Source: Rhodococcus opacus (GTDB lineage Bacteria; Actinomycetota; Actinomycetes; Mycobacteriales; Mycobacteriaceae). Taken from it: a stretch of DNA of 64,000 nt. Positions within the stretch are counted from its first letter, which is position 1. The number at the start of each line of letters is the position of its first letter. The notes under the pieces are model-generated. The model was given only the letters and a program-made list of their open reading frames with translations. It was not told the DNA's origin and did no database searches. Position numbers and translations under genes: made by a program. This document shows positions 53,129 through 61,606 of the stretch, piece by piece. The stretch lies in NCBI RefSeq assembly GCF_012396235.1, contig NZ_JAAXPA010000013.1:124001-188000 (forward strand). Direction: 5' to 3'.

Positions 53129-53344
53129 TCCGGGCGGTTCCTGTGTCGGGGTGCGCAGCGCCGGGGGTGTGAAGACCGGCAGGGGTGCGGACGTCGTGTC
53201 CTCGTCCGGGTGCTGCTCGGAGACACTCACGTCTGCGTTCGGTGACGCCGTGCCGCTGGCGACGGCGATCCCGGCGGCGCCGACGACCGAGAGGACGAAG
53301 GCCGCGCCCCCGCCGATCGCGATGCGGGTCTTGGTGTGGGACAT
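53078..53344 (-). CDS. Small exported protein with Pro-rich tail
   Basis: 88 residues. N-terminal helix SHTKTRIAIGGGAAFVLSVVG is a signal or anchor; the rest is Thr/Pro/Asp-rich and probably unstructured (SAPLPVFTPPALRTPTQEPPG). ATG at 53344 follows GGAGGAAATCCACACC. The first 25 residues line up with the next gene upstream (53983), so the two are tandem paralogues. Function unknown. It ends inside the 3' end of the convergent gene at 52532. Confidence 0.6.
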   Translation of the reverse strand: MSHTKTRIAIGGGAAFVLSVVGAAGIAVASGTASPNADVSVSEQHPDEDTTSAPLPVFTPPALRTPTQEPPGSFDTASAGPFEPAPWR

Positions 53345-53365
53345 GGTGTGGATTTCCTCCGGTGA

Positions 53366-53983
53366 TCAGGGACCGACGACGGTTCCGCCGTCGACGGGGC
53401 CGACTCCGCCGGGCGACTGCGGGGCTGCGGGCGGGGCAGGCTTCGGGCCGCCGCCGACGGGGAATGGATTGGTTTCGGGTTCGAGAACGCCCGGCTCGAC
53501 CTGGCCCGGTCCTTCGAACGGACCCTTCGGGGGGTGAACGGGGTCGACGACGACGGGCGGATCGACGACGACGGGCGGGTCCACCACGACGGGCGGCTGG
53601 GCGATGGGCGGTTGCGCAACCGGCGGCTGGGCGATGGGCTCCTGGGCAACCGGCGGCTGGGCGATCGGTGCTCGGACGATGGGCGGTGCTGCCACGATGG
53701 GCGGAACGACACCCGGTCCCGGCGCCACCGTTTCGGTGTCGGCCGAATAGCCTGGCGCCGAATACTCGGGATTCACCGAGTAGCCGGGGTCTGCGACGAC
53801 GATCCGACTCGGGGCCGGCGCGATCGCCGGAGCGGGCTGCTGCTGCGAGTTGGCCCCCTCCGAGCTCGGGGTCGGAGCCCCCTCGGTGTGTCCACCGGCA
53901 AGAACGATCACTGCGGCTCCTGCGAGGGAGAACGTGAGGGCGGCGGTTGCGCCGATCGCGATGCGGGTTGCGGTGTGGACGAT
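53366..53983 (-). CDS. Proline-rich exported protein with apparent ATC start
   Basis: About 205 residues if read from ATC at 53983, behind GGAGG at a good distance (6 bases). That reading gives VHTATRIAIGATAALTFSLA, matching its paralogue at 53344 residue by residue where that gene has ATG. The nearest usual start is GTG at 53911, which would cut most of the export helix. The body is Pro/Val-rich with repeats such as APIAQPPVAQEPIAQPPVAQ and PPVVVD repeated three times, probably cell-wall exposed and unfolded. Codon use is normal for the window. Function unknown. Confidence 0.6.
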   Translation of the reverse strand: MVHTATRIAIGATAALTFSLAGAAVIVLAGGHTEGAPTPSSEGANSQQQPAPAIAPAPSRIVVADPGYSVNPEYSAPGYSADTETVAPGPGVVPPIVAAPPIVRAPIAQPPVAQEPIAQPPVAQPPIAQPPVVVDPPVVVDPPVVVDPVHPPKGPFEGPGQVEPGVLEPETNPFPVGGGPKPAPPAAPQSPGGVGPVDGGTVVGP

Positions 53984-54084
53984 GGGGTGCCTCCGGTGGA
54001 TTGGGTGGTCTAGCTGGGCTGTCAGACCAAGCTTGCGCCGGACGCGAGCCTTTCGACAGGCACCCCAGGGTGCGCATCCCCCAC

Positions 54085-54103
54085 CCCGCGGCGGAACCGC
54101 GGG
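54085..54103. other. Small hairpin in a 225-base non-coding stretch
   Basis: CCCGCGG and CCGCGGG with a 5-base loop, in the non-coding stretch 53984-54208. A second, shorter repeat (CACCC, GGGTG) lies at 54061-54072. Either may end transcription of the small membrane-protein gene at 54391. Nothing else recognised in this stretch. Confidence 0.35.
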
Positions 54104-54208
54104 CAGCCGCCCCCGCGCTGTTTACCGACGGATGTGCCGGAATCACAGGCAATTGCGTCGGAATCCGGCCAATGTCCCTGCGGCTGTGGTGCGGTGAGCG
54201 CTACCCAC

Positions 54209-54391
54209 TCACGACAGGTCGCGGAACGTCATGACGAAGCCGGCCATGGCGGCGAGCACGGCCAGGACGTAGACCGGCACCTGCACCCAGACGGGTGCGG
54301 TGCGGTTGACGATCATCGCCGCCGCCAGTGCGACGACGATGAGCACCACACCGTAGAACGGGGTGCGCTGAGGGTGGTCACCTCGTGCCAT
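54209..54391 (-). CDS. Small two-helix membrane protein
   Basis: 60 residues: a short polar start (MARGDHPQRTPFYG), helix GVVLIVVALAAAMIVNRTA, then helix VQVPVYVLAVLAAMAGFVMTF and a polar end. No family recognised. The ATG at 54391 is preferred (a GTG two codons earlier is possible). It lies 27 bases after the ABC ATPase on the same strand, so a shared transcript is possible. Confidence 0.62.
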   Translation of the reverse strand: MARGDHPQRTPFYGVVLIVVALAAAMIVNRTAPVWVQVPVYVLAVLAAMAGFVMTFRDLS

Positions 54392-54418
54392 AACCACCAG
54401 TGTGCCCCGCGTCGGCGG

Positions 54419-55225
54419 CTATCCGACCGCCTCGGGCACCCGCGTCTGCGCGACCCACCGGCCGCGTTGCCGGGTGATCTCGATCGGGTGGTCGAAGCAT
54501 TCGCTGATGTTGTCGGTGGTGAGGACGTCCGCGACGGGGCCCTGCGCGATCACCCGGCCGTCGCGGATGAGGACGGCGTGGGTGGTGGTGGTCGGGATTT
54601 CCTCGAGGTGGTGGGTGACGAGGATGCTGGCGAGGCTCGGGTACGTGACGCGCAGCTCGTCGAGCGCGGTGAGAAGTTGTTCTCGCGCAGCCAGATCCAG
54701 GCCGGTGGCGGGCTCGTCCAGCAGAAGGAGTTGCGGCTCGGCCATGAGGGCTCGCGCGATCAGAGCCCGTCCGCGTTCGCCCTGGGACAGGTTGGGCCAC
54801 AGGGCATCCGCGTGCTTCTGCATGCCGAGGGACGCGATGAGTTCGTCGGCTCGGGCGACCTGGCCGGCGGTCGGTGACCACCTCGGCACGAACTCGGGTG
54901 TGTTGGTGAGACCGGTGAGCACGACGTCGCGCACCGTCAGTGGCGCGTCGATCCGGTGTCGCGGGTTCACGTGCCCGATGTGGGCGCGCAACTCCCGCAT
55001 GTCGACCCGGCCGAGCTGATGGCCGAGGACGTGGACGGTGCCGTGGGTGGGGTGCGCGACGGCGCCGAGCATGCTCAGCAGCGTGCTCTTGCCCGCACCG
55101 TTCGCGCCGAGCAGCACCCAGTGCTGTCCGCGTTCGATGTGGAGGGTGATGTCGCTGAGCAGATACCGCCCGCTCCGCACGAGGTCGACATGGTCGGTGC
55201 TGACGACCGAATTCGGGGTGGTCAC
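54419..55225 (-). CDS. Orphan ABC ATPase (ModF/YlmA-like)
   Basis: 268 residues with one cassette: Walker A LLGANGAGKSTLLSML, signature NLSQGERGRALIARAL, Walker B QLLLLDEPATGLDLAAREQL, H-loop ILVTHHLEEIP. Compact form with the RHRIDAPLTVRDVVLTG region typical of the ModF/YlmA-like group. No permease is nearby. GTG start at 55225 overlaps the regulator stop (GTGA) behind AAAGG, so regulator and ATPase are co-translated. A non-transport regulatory role is possible. Confidence 0.83.
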   Translation of the reverse strand: MTTPNSVVSTDHVDLVRSGRYLLSDITLHIERGQHWVLLGANGAGKSTLLSMLGAVAHPTHGTVHVLGHQLGRVDMRELRAHIGHVNPRHRIDAPLTVRDVVLTGLTNTPEFVPRWSPTAGQVARADELIASLGMQKHADALWPNLSQGERGRALIARALMAEPQLLLLDEPATGLDLAAREQLLTALDELRVTYPSLASILVTHHLEEIPTTTTHAVLIRDGRVIAQGPVADVLTTDNISECFDHPIEITRQRGRWVAQTRVPEAVG

Positions 55226-55914
55226 TGATGTTCGCCTTTCCGCAGAATCGACATGGTCGGATCGAGATTGGCGGCGGTGGCGGCGACGGCAGCCTCGGCA
55301 TCGCCTGCTTCCAGCGCGCGAACCAGGTCGTCGTGTGCGCAGCTCGTGTCGGGTCGGCCCGGTTCGTGGTCGACGAGTTCGGCGAGCGCGTCGACGAGGA
55401 GCGGCCGGATCGAATCGAACAGGGCGGACAGGATCGAGTTGCCTGCGATCTCCAGGATCGCGGTGTGGAAGTCGAGGTCGGCCGCGACGAAGACGGCGGT
55501 CGACGCGGTGGTGCTGTCGTGCCGGGCCGACAGCTGCTCTCGCAGTCGCCGAAGATCCTCGGGGCGTGCGCGTTCCGCGGCGAGCCGGGCGGCCTCGATC
55601 TCGAGGGCGCGCCGCACCTCGTACACCTCGAGCAGGCGGGCGCGGCGCAGCAGCTTCTCGAGTCCCGCACCGCCCGTGGGTGGTTTCGCGACGAACGTGC
55701 CGACCCCGTGCCGCACGTCGAGCAGGCCGTCGCGGGCGAGCAGCCGGACTGCCTCGCGGACGGAGGAACGGCCGACGCCGAGTTCGGTGGCCAGTTCGGC
55801 CTCGCTGGGGATGCGACTGCCGAGTGTCCACTTGCCGTCGCGGATCCACGCGGTGAGGAGTTCCTCGAGCTGGGGAACCAGCGGTCCGCTGCGGAGGGTG
55901 TGACGTCCGGCCAT
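55222..55914 (-). CDS. GntR/FadR-family regulator with FCD domain
   Basis: 230 residues. Winged-helix part: GSRIPSEAELATELGVGRSSVREAVRLLARDGLLDVRHGVGTFV. FCD ligand-binding part with DLDFHTAILEIAGNSILSALFDSIRP, which holds Asp and His positions used for a metal. Such regulators respond to organic acids or fatty acyl ligands. A perfect 28-bp palindrome is centred about 27 bases upstream of its start, in the gap to the divergent F420-type gene. It is in one unit with the ABC ATPase. Confidence 0.88.
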   Translation of the reverse strand: MAGRHTLRSGPLVPQLEELLTAWIRDGKWTLGSRIPSEAELATELGVGRSSVREAVRLLARDGLLDVRHGVGTFVAKPPTGGAGLEKLLRRARLLEVYEVRRALEIEAARLAAERARPEDLRRLREQLSARHDSTTASTAVFVAADLDFHTAILEIAGNSILSALFDSIRPLLVDALAELVDHEPGRPDTSCAHDDLVRALEAGDAEAAVAATAANLDPTMSILRKGEHQ

Positions 55915-55927
55915 TCGGCGACGCTAA

Positions 55928-55955
55928 CACAGTCCTCAGACGTCTGAGGACTGTG
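55928..55955. promoter_or_regulatory. 28-bp perfect palindrome, likely GntR operator
   Basis: CACAGTCCTCAGAC and its exact complement GTCTGAGGACTGTG, no spacer, between the divergent GntR gene (start 55914) and PPOX gene (start 56009). A symmetric site in this place fits a dimeric regulator controlling both directions. Confidence 0.7.
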
Positions 55956-56008
55956 GCGGAGCCTATGGTGAACCGGAGAGAACCACCGCAGCAGAGGAGA
56001 GGTGCACC

Positions 56009-56470
56009 ATGGCCATCGCCACCGCAGACCGTGTCACACGGGAAGAGTTGCTCGACTTCGTCCGTCCGCGCCATCGCAGCGTGCTGATCACCCGGAAGCG
56101 CTCCGGCGGGCTGCAGATCTCCCCGGTCACGTCGGGACTCGACTCGGAAGGCCGGATCGTCGTCGCCACGTACCCGCAGCGCGCCAAGGCCGCGAATGTG
56201 CGACACGACCCCGCCGTGAGCATGTGCGTGCTCTCCGACGAGTTCAACGGCGCCTACGTGCAGATCGACGGCACGGCCGAGGTACTGGACATGCCCGACG
56301 CACTCGAGCCGCTGGTGGAGTACTTCCGCGGCATCTCCGGCGAACATCCCGACTGGGACGAGTACCGGGACGCCATGCGGAAGCAGAACAAGAGCCTGAT
56401 CCGGATCACCATCGACGAGTGGGGACCCATCGCGACCGGTGGCTTCCCGCCGGACACCGATCGCGGATAG
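56009..56470 (+). CDS. PPOX-class F420-dependent enzyme (Rv1155-like)
   Basis: 153 residues with the split-barrel flavin/deazaflavin fold: LDFVRPRHRSVLITRKRSGGLQISPV, IVVATYPQRAKAANVRHDPAVSMCVL, FNGAYVQIDGTAEVLDMPDA, DAMRKQNKSLIRITIDEWGP. This pattern matches the F420-binding Rv1155 group more than FMN-type PNPOx. ATG at 56009 behind GAGGAGAGG. It diverges from the GntR gene and is probably its target. Substrate unknown. Confidence 0.85.
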   Translation: MAIATADRVTREELLDFVRPRHRSVLITRKRSGGLQISPVTSGLDSEGRIVVATYPQRAKAANVRHDPAVSMCVLSDEFNGAYVQIDGTAEVLDMPDALEPLVEYFRGISGEHPDWDEYRDAMRKQNKSLIRITIDEWGPIATGGFPPDTDRG

Positions 56471-56481
56471 GTCCCCGTCAC

Positions 56482-57624
56482 CTACTCGACGGCACCCGCC
56501 GAGCGCAGCTGCTCGATGCCCGCCGCGTCGTACCCGGCCTGCGCGAGGATCGCATCGGTGTCCTGCCCGGGCCGCGGGGCCGGCCGGGGAACGGGCGCCG
56601 GGGTGCGGCCGAAGCGCGGTGCCGGTGCGGGCTGGCGGATGCCACCCACCTCGACGAACGTTTCCCGTTCCTTGTTGTGGGGGTGCTCGTGCGCCTCCCA
56701 CGGCGACAGGACGGGCGACACGCACGCGTCGGAATCGGTGAACAGTGCCGCCCATTCGTCCCGCGGTCGGGTCGCGAACACCTCGGCGAGGCGCTTCTTC
56801 AGTTCCGGCGCCGCATCGAGGTCGTACTGCAACGGCAGATCCTCGCCGCTCAACCCCAGCACCTCGAGGAGTTCACCGTAGAAGTGCGGTTCGACGCACC
56901 CGACCGCCACGTGCAGACCGTCGGCGCACTCGTAGGTGTCGTAGAACGCGGCGGCCCCGTCGAGGACGTTCCGCCCCCGACCTTCCTGCCACAGCCCGGC
57001 GGCGTTCATGCCGTGGACGAACGCCGTCAGCAGCGCCGCGCCGTCGACCATCGACGCGTCCACCACCTGCCCGCGGCCCGACCGGGAGCGCTCGTGCAGC
57101 GCGGCCAGGATTCCCATCGTCAACATCAGGCCGCCACCGCCGAAGTCGCCCAACAGGTTCAGCGGCGGCACCGGCCGCTCCCCGGCACGCCCGATGGGTT
57201 CGAGCGCGCCTGCGAGCGCGATGTAGTTGATGTCGTGCCCGGCCCGACGTGCGAGGGGACCGTCCTGGCCCCAGCCGGTCATGCGCCCGTAGATCAGACC
57301 GGGATTGCGGGACAGGCAGTCGTCGGGGCCGATGCCCAGGCGTTCCGCGACGCCGGGACGGAAACCCTCGACGAGGATGTCGGCGCGTTCGACGAGCGTC
57401 CGAACGGCCTCCAGCCCCTCCGGAGTCCGCAGGTTCACGGCGATCGACCGTCGTCCGCGGTCGAGCACACCCGACGGCGCCATCAGCCCGCTGCCGCCGT
57501 CACCTGCCCGCTCGACGCGGATCACGTCCGCGCCGAGGTCGGCGAGGATCATGCAGCCGAACGGGGCGGGCGCGAGGCTCGCGAGCTCGACGACGGTCAG
57601 CCCGCTGAGCGGCCCGCCGGTCAC
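56482..57624 (-). CDS. CaiB/BaiF family CoA transferase (or 2-methylacyl-CoA racemase)
   Basis: 380 residues. Seen: LSGLTVVELASLAPAPFGCMILADLGADVIRVER, SRNPGLIYGRMTGWGQDGP, GHDINYIALAGALEPIGR and VVDASMVDGAALL. The pattern GHDINYIALAG is typical of alpha-methylacyl-CoA racemases, with His and Asp positions in place, so it may epimerise methyl-branched acyl-CoA rather than move CoA. GTG at 57624 overlaps the previous stop (GTGA). Last gene of the acyl-CoA operon. Confidence 0.85.
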   Translation of the reverse strand: MTGGPLSGLTVVELASLAPAPFGCMILADLGADVIRVERAGDGGSGLMAPSGVLDRGRRSIAVNLRTPEGLEAVRTLVERADILVEGFRPGVAERLGIGPDDCLSRNPGLIYGRMTGWGQDGPLARRAGHDINYIALAGALEPIGRAGERPVPPLNLLGDFGGGGLMLTMGILAALHERSRSGRGQVVDASMVDGAALLTAFVHGMNAAGLWQEGRGRNVLDGAAAFYDTYECADGLHVAVGCVEPHFYGELLEVLGLSGEDLPLQYDLDAAPELKKRLAEVFATRPRDEWAALFTDSDACVSPVLSPWEAHEHPHNKERETFVEVGGIRQPAPAPRFGRTPAPVPRPAPRPGQDTDAILAQAGYDAAGIEQLRSAGAVE

Positions 57625-59834
57625 GACACCCCCTGCGCGTCGCGGGGCAGCCCGAGCATGCGTTCCCCGATCACGTTGAGCTGCACCTCGGTGGTGCCGC
57701 CGTAGATAGTGGTGGCGCGGCCGGCGATCAACTGCTCCATCGCCTTGTCGCTCGGCTCCCCGGGAATGCTCACGGCGCCCGCCGCCCCCAGTTCGGCGAC
57801 GACGAATTCGGCGATCGACTGTCCGAGCCCCATGCCCAGCAGCTTCCCGACGCTGGACGTGATGCTCACGTCCGCCCCCGACAGCTGCTTCAGCACGATC
57901 CGTGCACCGATCAGATCGATTGCCTGGCTCTCGGCCACCAGTTCGCCGACGCGGAAGCGTGCCAGCGGGCCGAGGTCGCGGCCGCGGGCGAACTGCAGCA
58001 GATCCTTGTCGGTGGCGTAGGCCTCCATCTTCTGGCTCAGGGCCACCCGCTCGCCCGCGAGGGTCGTGCGGGCCACGTTCCAGCCGTCGTTCACGTTCCC
58101 GACCACGTTCTCGTCCGGGATGAACACGTCGTCGAGGAAGACCTCGTTGAACAGGGCCGAGCCGGTCATCTCGCGCAGCGGCCGGACGGTGACCCCCGGC
58201 GTCGACATGTCCAGCACGAAGTACGTGATGCCCTCGTGTTTCGGCCTGGACGGGTCGGTGCGGGCGATCAGCATCGCCCAATCGGAGAACTGTGCCACCG
58301 TGGTCCAGATCTTCTGCCCGGTCACCGTCCAGCCGCCGTCGACCTTCTCGGCCTTGGTGGTCAGCGACGCCAGATCGGAACCGGCCCCCGGTTCGCTGAA
58401 CAGCTGGCACCACAAGAGATCTCCGCGCAGCGTGGGGACGGCGAGATCCCGCTTCTGCGCGTCCGTGCCGTGGGCCACGACCGCCTGTACCGCCCAGCCG
58501 CCCATCAGCAGCTGCGGCATCGGGATTCCGGCGGCCTTGATCTCCTGAGCGATGACGATCTGCTCGAGCGGGGACGCGCTGCGCCCGTACGGTTTCGGCA
58601 GGTGCGGCTGCACCCAGCCGCCGTCGCCGAGTGCGATCAGCTGGTCGTCCTCGTCGAGGCCCACCAGCGGGGCGAGTTCCGCCCGCACCTCGGTCCGGAT
58701 CGCCTCGGCTTCGTCCGGCAGTTCCAGTTCGGAGGTGCGGGCGGTGCCTGCGAGGGACTGGTCGGCCACCCGAGTGGCCCGCTCCTCGCGGGTGCCGAGG
58801 AGCCCCCGGATGGCCAGCGCCCGGCGGTAGAACAGGTGTGCGTCATGCTCCCAGGTGAATCCGATGCCGCCGTGGACCTGGATGCAGTCCTGTGCGCACT
58901 GCACCGCGGCATCGGGAACGACCACGGCGGCGATGTCTGCAGCGAAATCGGCGGTGTCGTCGCCGTTGTCGAGGGCGGAGGCGGCATCCCACAGCACCGC
59001 GCGCGCCTTCTCCAGGGCGATGCCCATGTGGGCGCACTTGTGCTTGACGCCCTGGAACTGGCCGATCGGTCGCCCGAACTGCACCCGCGTCTTCGCGTAC
59101 TCGGATGCGGTGGACACGCACCAGGACATCACGCCGATCGCCTCCGCACCGAGGACGACGGTGGCGACGGACCGGACGCGCTGCTCGCTCAGACCGTCGA
59201 GGATCCGGTCGGCGCCCACGTGGACGGCGTCGGCGGTGATCCGTGCGGAACCGCGGAGCACGTCGATGCTGTCCTGCACCGTGACGGTGACGTCCGCGGA
59301 ATCGACGACGGCCCAGCGAATGTCGTCGCCGACGGTGATCGGGAGTAGCAGGATATCGGCGTGTTCGCCGCCGAGAACCGCGTCCGCGACCCCGGTGACG
59401 CGGTATCCGCCCTCGTCCGCCGATACGTCGAGTGGGCGGCCCAACGCGACTGCGGCGGTGTGTGATCCGTCGAGAAGACCCGGCATCACCTCGATGCCGA
59501 CCTTGGAATCGGCGGCCGCCACGAGCGCGGCGGACAGCGCGGTCGGGACGAACGGACCCGGGGCGGCCGTCTGGCCCAGCGCTTCGAGAGCCACCGCCAA
59601 CGTGAGGAGCCCGGCGCCGTGACCGCCCTTGTCCTCGGGGACGTGCAGTCCCAGCAGGTCCTGGCCGACGAGAGCATCCCAGAACGGCGGAAACTTCTCC
59701 TCGCTCGTGGACTCGACCGCGGACCGGACATGATCGGAGGTGATGGTGTGTTCGGCGAAAGCGCGGACCGAGTCGGCGAGGGCCCGGTGTTCCTCGGTCA
59801 GCCCGAGCCCGAGCTCGTACGTGTTCTTGGCCAT
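57621..59834 (-). CDS. Tandem acyl-CoA dehydrogenase (two fused domains)
   Basis: 737 residues, about twice the usual size. First domain (1-350): LTEEHRALADSVRAFAEHTI, LLGLHVPEDKGGHGAGLL, and QVHGGIGFTWEHDAHLFYRRAL. Second domain (about 365-737): QLFSEPGAGSDLASLTTKAEKVDGGWTVTGQKIWTT, YFVLDMSTPGVTVRPLREMTGS, and IYGGTTEVQLNVIGERMLGL. FAD- and acyl-CoA-binding motifs are best kept in the second domain; the first may be structural, as in other fused FadE proteins. It probably desaturates a fatty or steroid side-chain acyl-CoA. ATG at 59834. Confidence 0.88.
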   Translation of the reverse strand: MAKNTYELGLGLTEEHRALADSVRAFAEHTITSDHVRSAVESTSEEKFPPFWDALVGQDLLGLHVPEDKGGHGAGLLTLAVALEALGQTAAPGPFVPTALSAALVAAADSKVGIEVMPGLLDGSHTAAVALGRPLDVSADEGGYRVTGVADAVLGGEHADILLLPITVGDDIRWAVVDSADVTVTVQDSIDVLRGSARITADAVHVGADRILDGLSEQRVRSVATVVLGAEAIGVMSWCVSTASEYAKTRVQFGRPIGQFQGVKHKCAHMGIALEKARAVLWDAASALDNGDDTADFAADIAAVVVPDAAVQCAQDCIQVHGGIGFTWEHDAHLFYRRALAIRGLLGTREERATRVADQSLAGTARTSELELPDEAEAIRTEVRAELAPLVGLDEDDQLIALGDGGWVQPHLPKPYGRSASPLEQIVIAQEIKAAGIPMPQLLMGGWAVQAVVAHGTDAQKRDLAVPTLRGDLLWCQLFSEPGAGSDLASLTTKAEKVDGGWTVTGQKIWTTVAQFSDWAMLIARTDPSRPKHEGITYFVLDMSTPGVTVRPLREMTGSALFNEVFLDDVFIPDENVVGNVNDGWNVARTTLAGERVALSQKMEAYATDKDLLQFARGRDLGPLARFRVGELVAESQAIDLIGARIVLKQLSGADVSITSSVGKLLGMGLGQSIAEFVVAELGAAGAVSIPGEPSDKAMEQLIAGRATTIYGGTTEVQLNVIGERMLGLPRDAQGVS

Positions 59835-59845
59835 GTCGCGGCCCT

Positions 59846-60715
59846 TCAGCCGAGCCGGTCGGCGAGGTCGGCGACGGTCCACGGGCCGTCGCTCTCGATG
59901 GTCGTGACGTCGTGCCAGCCGGCGAGCTCGGAGATGGCCCCGCCCTGCACGGCGAACACCTTGCCGGTGATCTTGCAGTTCGCGTCGGCGAGACGCGCGA
60001 CGAGCGGAGAGATGTTGGCGGGGCTGAACGCGTCGAACTCGCCCTCCGGCACCTCCTCGGCGAACAGCGCTCCCATACCAGGGGTGGCCAGCGTGAGCCG
60101 GGTGCGGGCGATCGGCGCGATCGCGTTGACCCGGACGCCGTAGCGCTCGAGCTCGTCCGCGGCGACCAGAGTGAGTGCGGCGATGCCCGCCTTCGCGGCG
60201 CCGTAGTTGGCCTGGCCCGCGTTGGGCATGAACGTGCCCGACGCCGACGCGGTGTTGATCACGGACGCGTTCACGGTTTCGCCCGCCTTGGTCTGCGCCT
60301 TCCAGTACGCCGCCGCGTGGTGCAGGGTGGCGGCGTGGCCCTTGAGATGCACGGCGATGACGGCGTCCCACTGGCTTTCGGTCATACCCGCGATGAAGGC
60401 GTCCCGCAGGATGCCCGCGTTGTTGACGAGGACGTCGAGTCGGCCGAACTCCCTGACCGCTTGATCGACGAGTCCTTCGGCGCCGTCCCAGGACGCGACG
60501 TTGTCGGTGTTCGCGACTGCCCTGCCGCCCGCGGCGACGATCTCGTCGACGACCTGCTGCGCCGGGCCCGCGTCCTCGCCGGTGCCGTCGTTCGCACCGC
60601 CGAGGTCGTTGACGACCACGGCAGCGCCCTCACGGGCGAAGAGCAGTGCGTGCTCCCGGCCGATTCCGCGTCCGGCGCCGGTGACGATGGCCACCCGTCC
60701 GTCGAGTGTTCCCAT
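59846..60715 (-). CDS. SDR family 3-hydroxyacyl-CoA dehydrogenase (MFE-2-like)
   Basis: 289 residues. Cofactor site VAIVTGAGRGIGREHALLFAREGAAVVVNDLGG with NNAGILRDAFIAGMTE. Catalytic Ser in INTASASGTFMPNAGQANYGAAKAG and the Tyr-x3-Lys (YGAAK) in the same part. Close in plan to the dehydrogenase part of peroxisomal multifunctional enzyme type 2. With the MaoC hydratase that precedes it in the operon, it would perform the middle steps of beta-oxidation. ATG at 60715. Confidence 0.88.
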   Translation of the reverse strand: MGTLDGRVAIVTGAGRGIGREHALLFAREGAAVVVNDLGGANDGTGEDAGPAQQVVDEIVAAGGRAVANTDNVASWDGAEGLVDQAVREFGRLDVLVNNAGILRDAFIAGMTESQWDAVIAVHLKGHAATLHHAAAYWKAQTKAGETVNASVINTASASGTFMPNAGQANYGAAKAGIAALTLVAADELERYGVRVNAIAPIARTRLTLATPGMGALFAEEVPEGEFDAFSPANISPLVARLADANCKITGKVFAVQGGAISELAGWHDVTTIESDGPWTVADLADRLG

Positions 60716-60725
60716 GTGCGTACTC

Positions 60726-61601
60726 CTAGGCTTCTGTGTCCGCGATGACGGCGAGGCCGTCCTTGATGACGAGTTCGTCGCCGACGGTGGTCTCGTAGGC
60801 GTACGACGTTGTCCCGCCCGGGGACTCGGCGACCTGCCGGAACTGCGTGGCGATGTCCTGGCCGGGCAGGACGGGTTTCGCGAACCGCACCGCGAGCCGG
60901 CGGAGGCGTTCGACCCGGCCGTCGGCGAGTTCGGTGAGCGCCGCCCACGACGTGAACGCCATGGTGCACAGGCCGTGGTTGATGATTCCGGGAAGTCCGG
61001 ACATCCGGGCGATCTCGTCGTCCAGGTGGATCGGCATCGGATCACCGGAGGCGGGCGAGTACCGGAACGTCTGGTCCTCGTCGATGTGCTGGGTGATCGA
61101 CGCGACCGGGGCCTGTCCGCGCAGGGACTCGTCGAACCGGTGCGCGGGTGCCTGCTCGCCGAGTCCGGCTCCCGCATCGACCTTCCGGAAGAACGCGGTC
61201 ATCCACTGCTTGTTGACCAGTTCACCGTCGTCCGTGGTGGTTTCGACGTAGACGACGACGGTGGAACCGTTCTCCCGACCCTCGAATCCGATCGGTTTAG
61301 CACGGACCATGAGGTTGTCGCCGGGACGGATCGGACGGTGGAAGTGGAAATCCTGCTCCCCGTGCACGAGTTTCATGAGCAGTTCGACCGGGGCGACGGA
61401 CAGTGCCGCCGGTGCCATCGACGTGAACGCGGGGACCACGGCGAACACCGGTGGCGCGACGTCGCCGGCGAGATGGCGTTCGATGGGATCGTTGGTGGCC
61501 GCGGCGTATTCGGCGATGCGCTCGGCGGTGACCTCGAACCGTTGCGGATCGGTCCACTCGCCGAGGCCGCTCGTGTCGAATTCGACTGTGGGGGTGGTCA
61601 T
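60726..61601 (-). CDS. MaoC-like (R)-enoyl-CoA hydratase
   Basis: 291 residues with two hot-dog domains in tandem. First: RFEVTAERIAEYAAATNDPIERHLAG, HFHRPIRPGDNLMV. Second: hydratase motif FRYSPASGDPMPIHLDDEIARMSGLPGIINHGLC with Asp and His ready for catalysis. It is the 2-enoyl-CoA hydratase type that makes the (R)-3-hydroxy product used by MFE-2-like dehydrogenases, as encoded next. ATG at 61601; the gene starts 5 bases after the SRPBCC stop. Confidence 0.88.
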   Translation of the reverse strand: MTTPTVEFDTSGLGEWTDPQRFEVTAERIAEYAAATNDPIERHLAGDVAPPVFAVVPAFTSMAPAALSVAPVELLMKLVHGEQDFHFHRPIRPGDNLMVRAKPIGFEGRENGSTVVVYVETTTDDGELVNKQWMTAFFRKVDAGAGLGEQAPAHRFDESLRGQAPVASITQHIDEDQTFRYSPASGDPMPIHLDDEIARMSGLPGIINHGLCTMAFTSWAALTELADGRVERLRRLAVRFAKPVLPGQDIATQFRQVAESPGGTTSYAYETTVGDELVIKDGLAVIADTEA

Positions 61602-61606
61602 GCGGA

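Noticed and set aside
53560-53680. Short tandem repeats in the Pro-rich gene as a CRISPR or minisatellite.
   Set aside because: They encode PIAQPPVAQ- and PPVVVD-type amino acid repeats in frame; no spacer structure.
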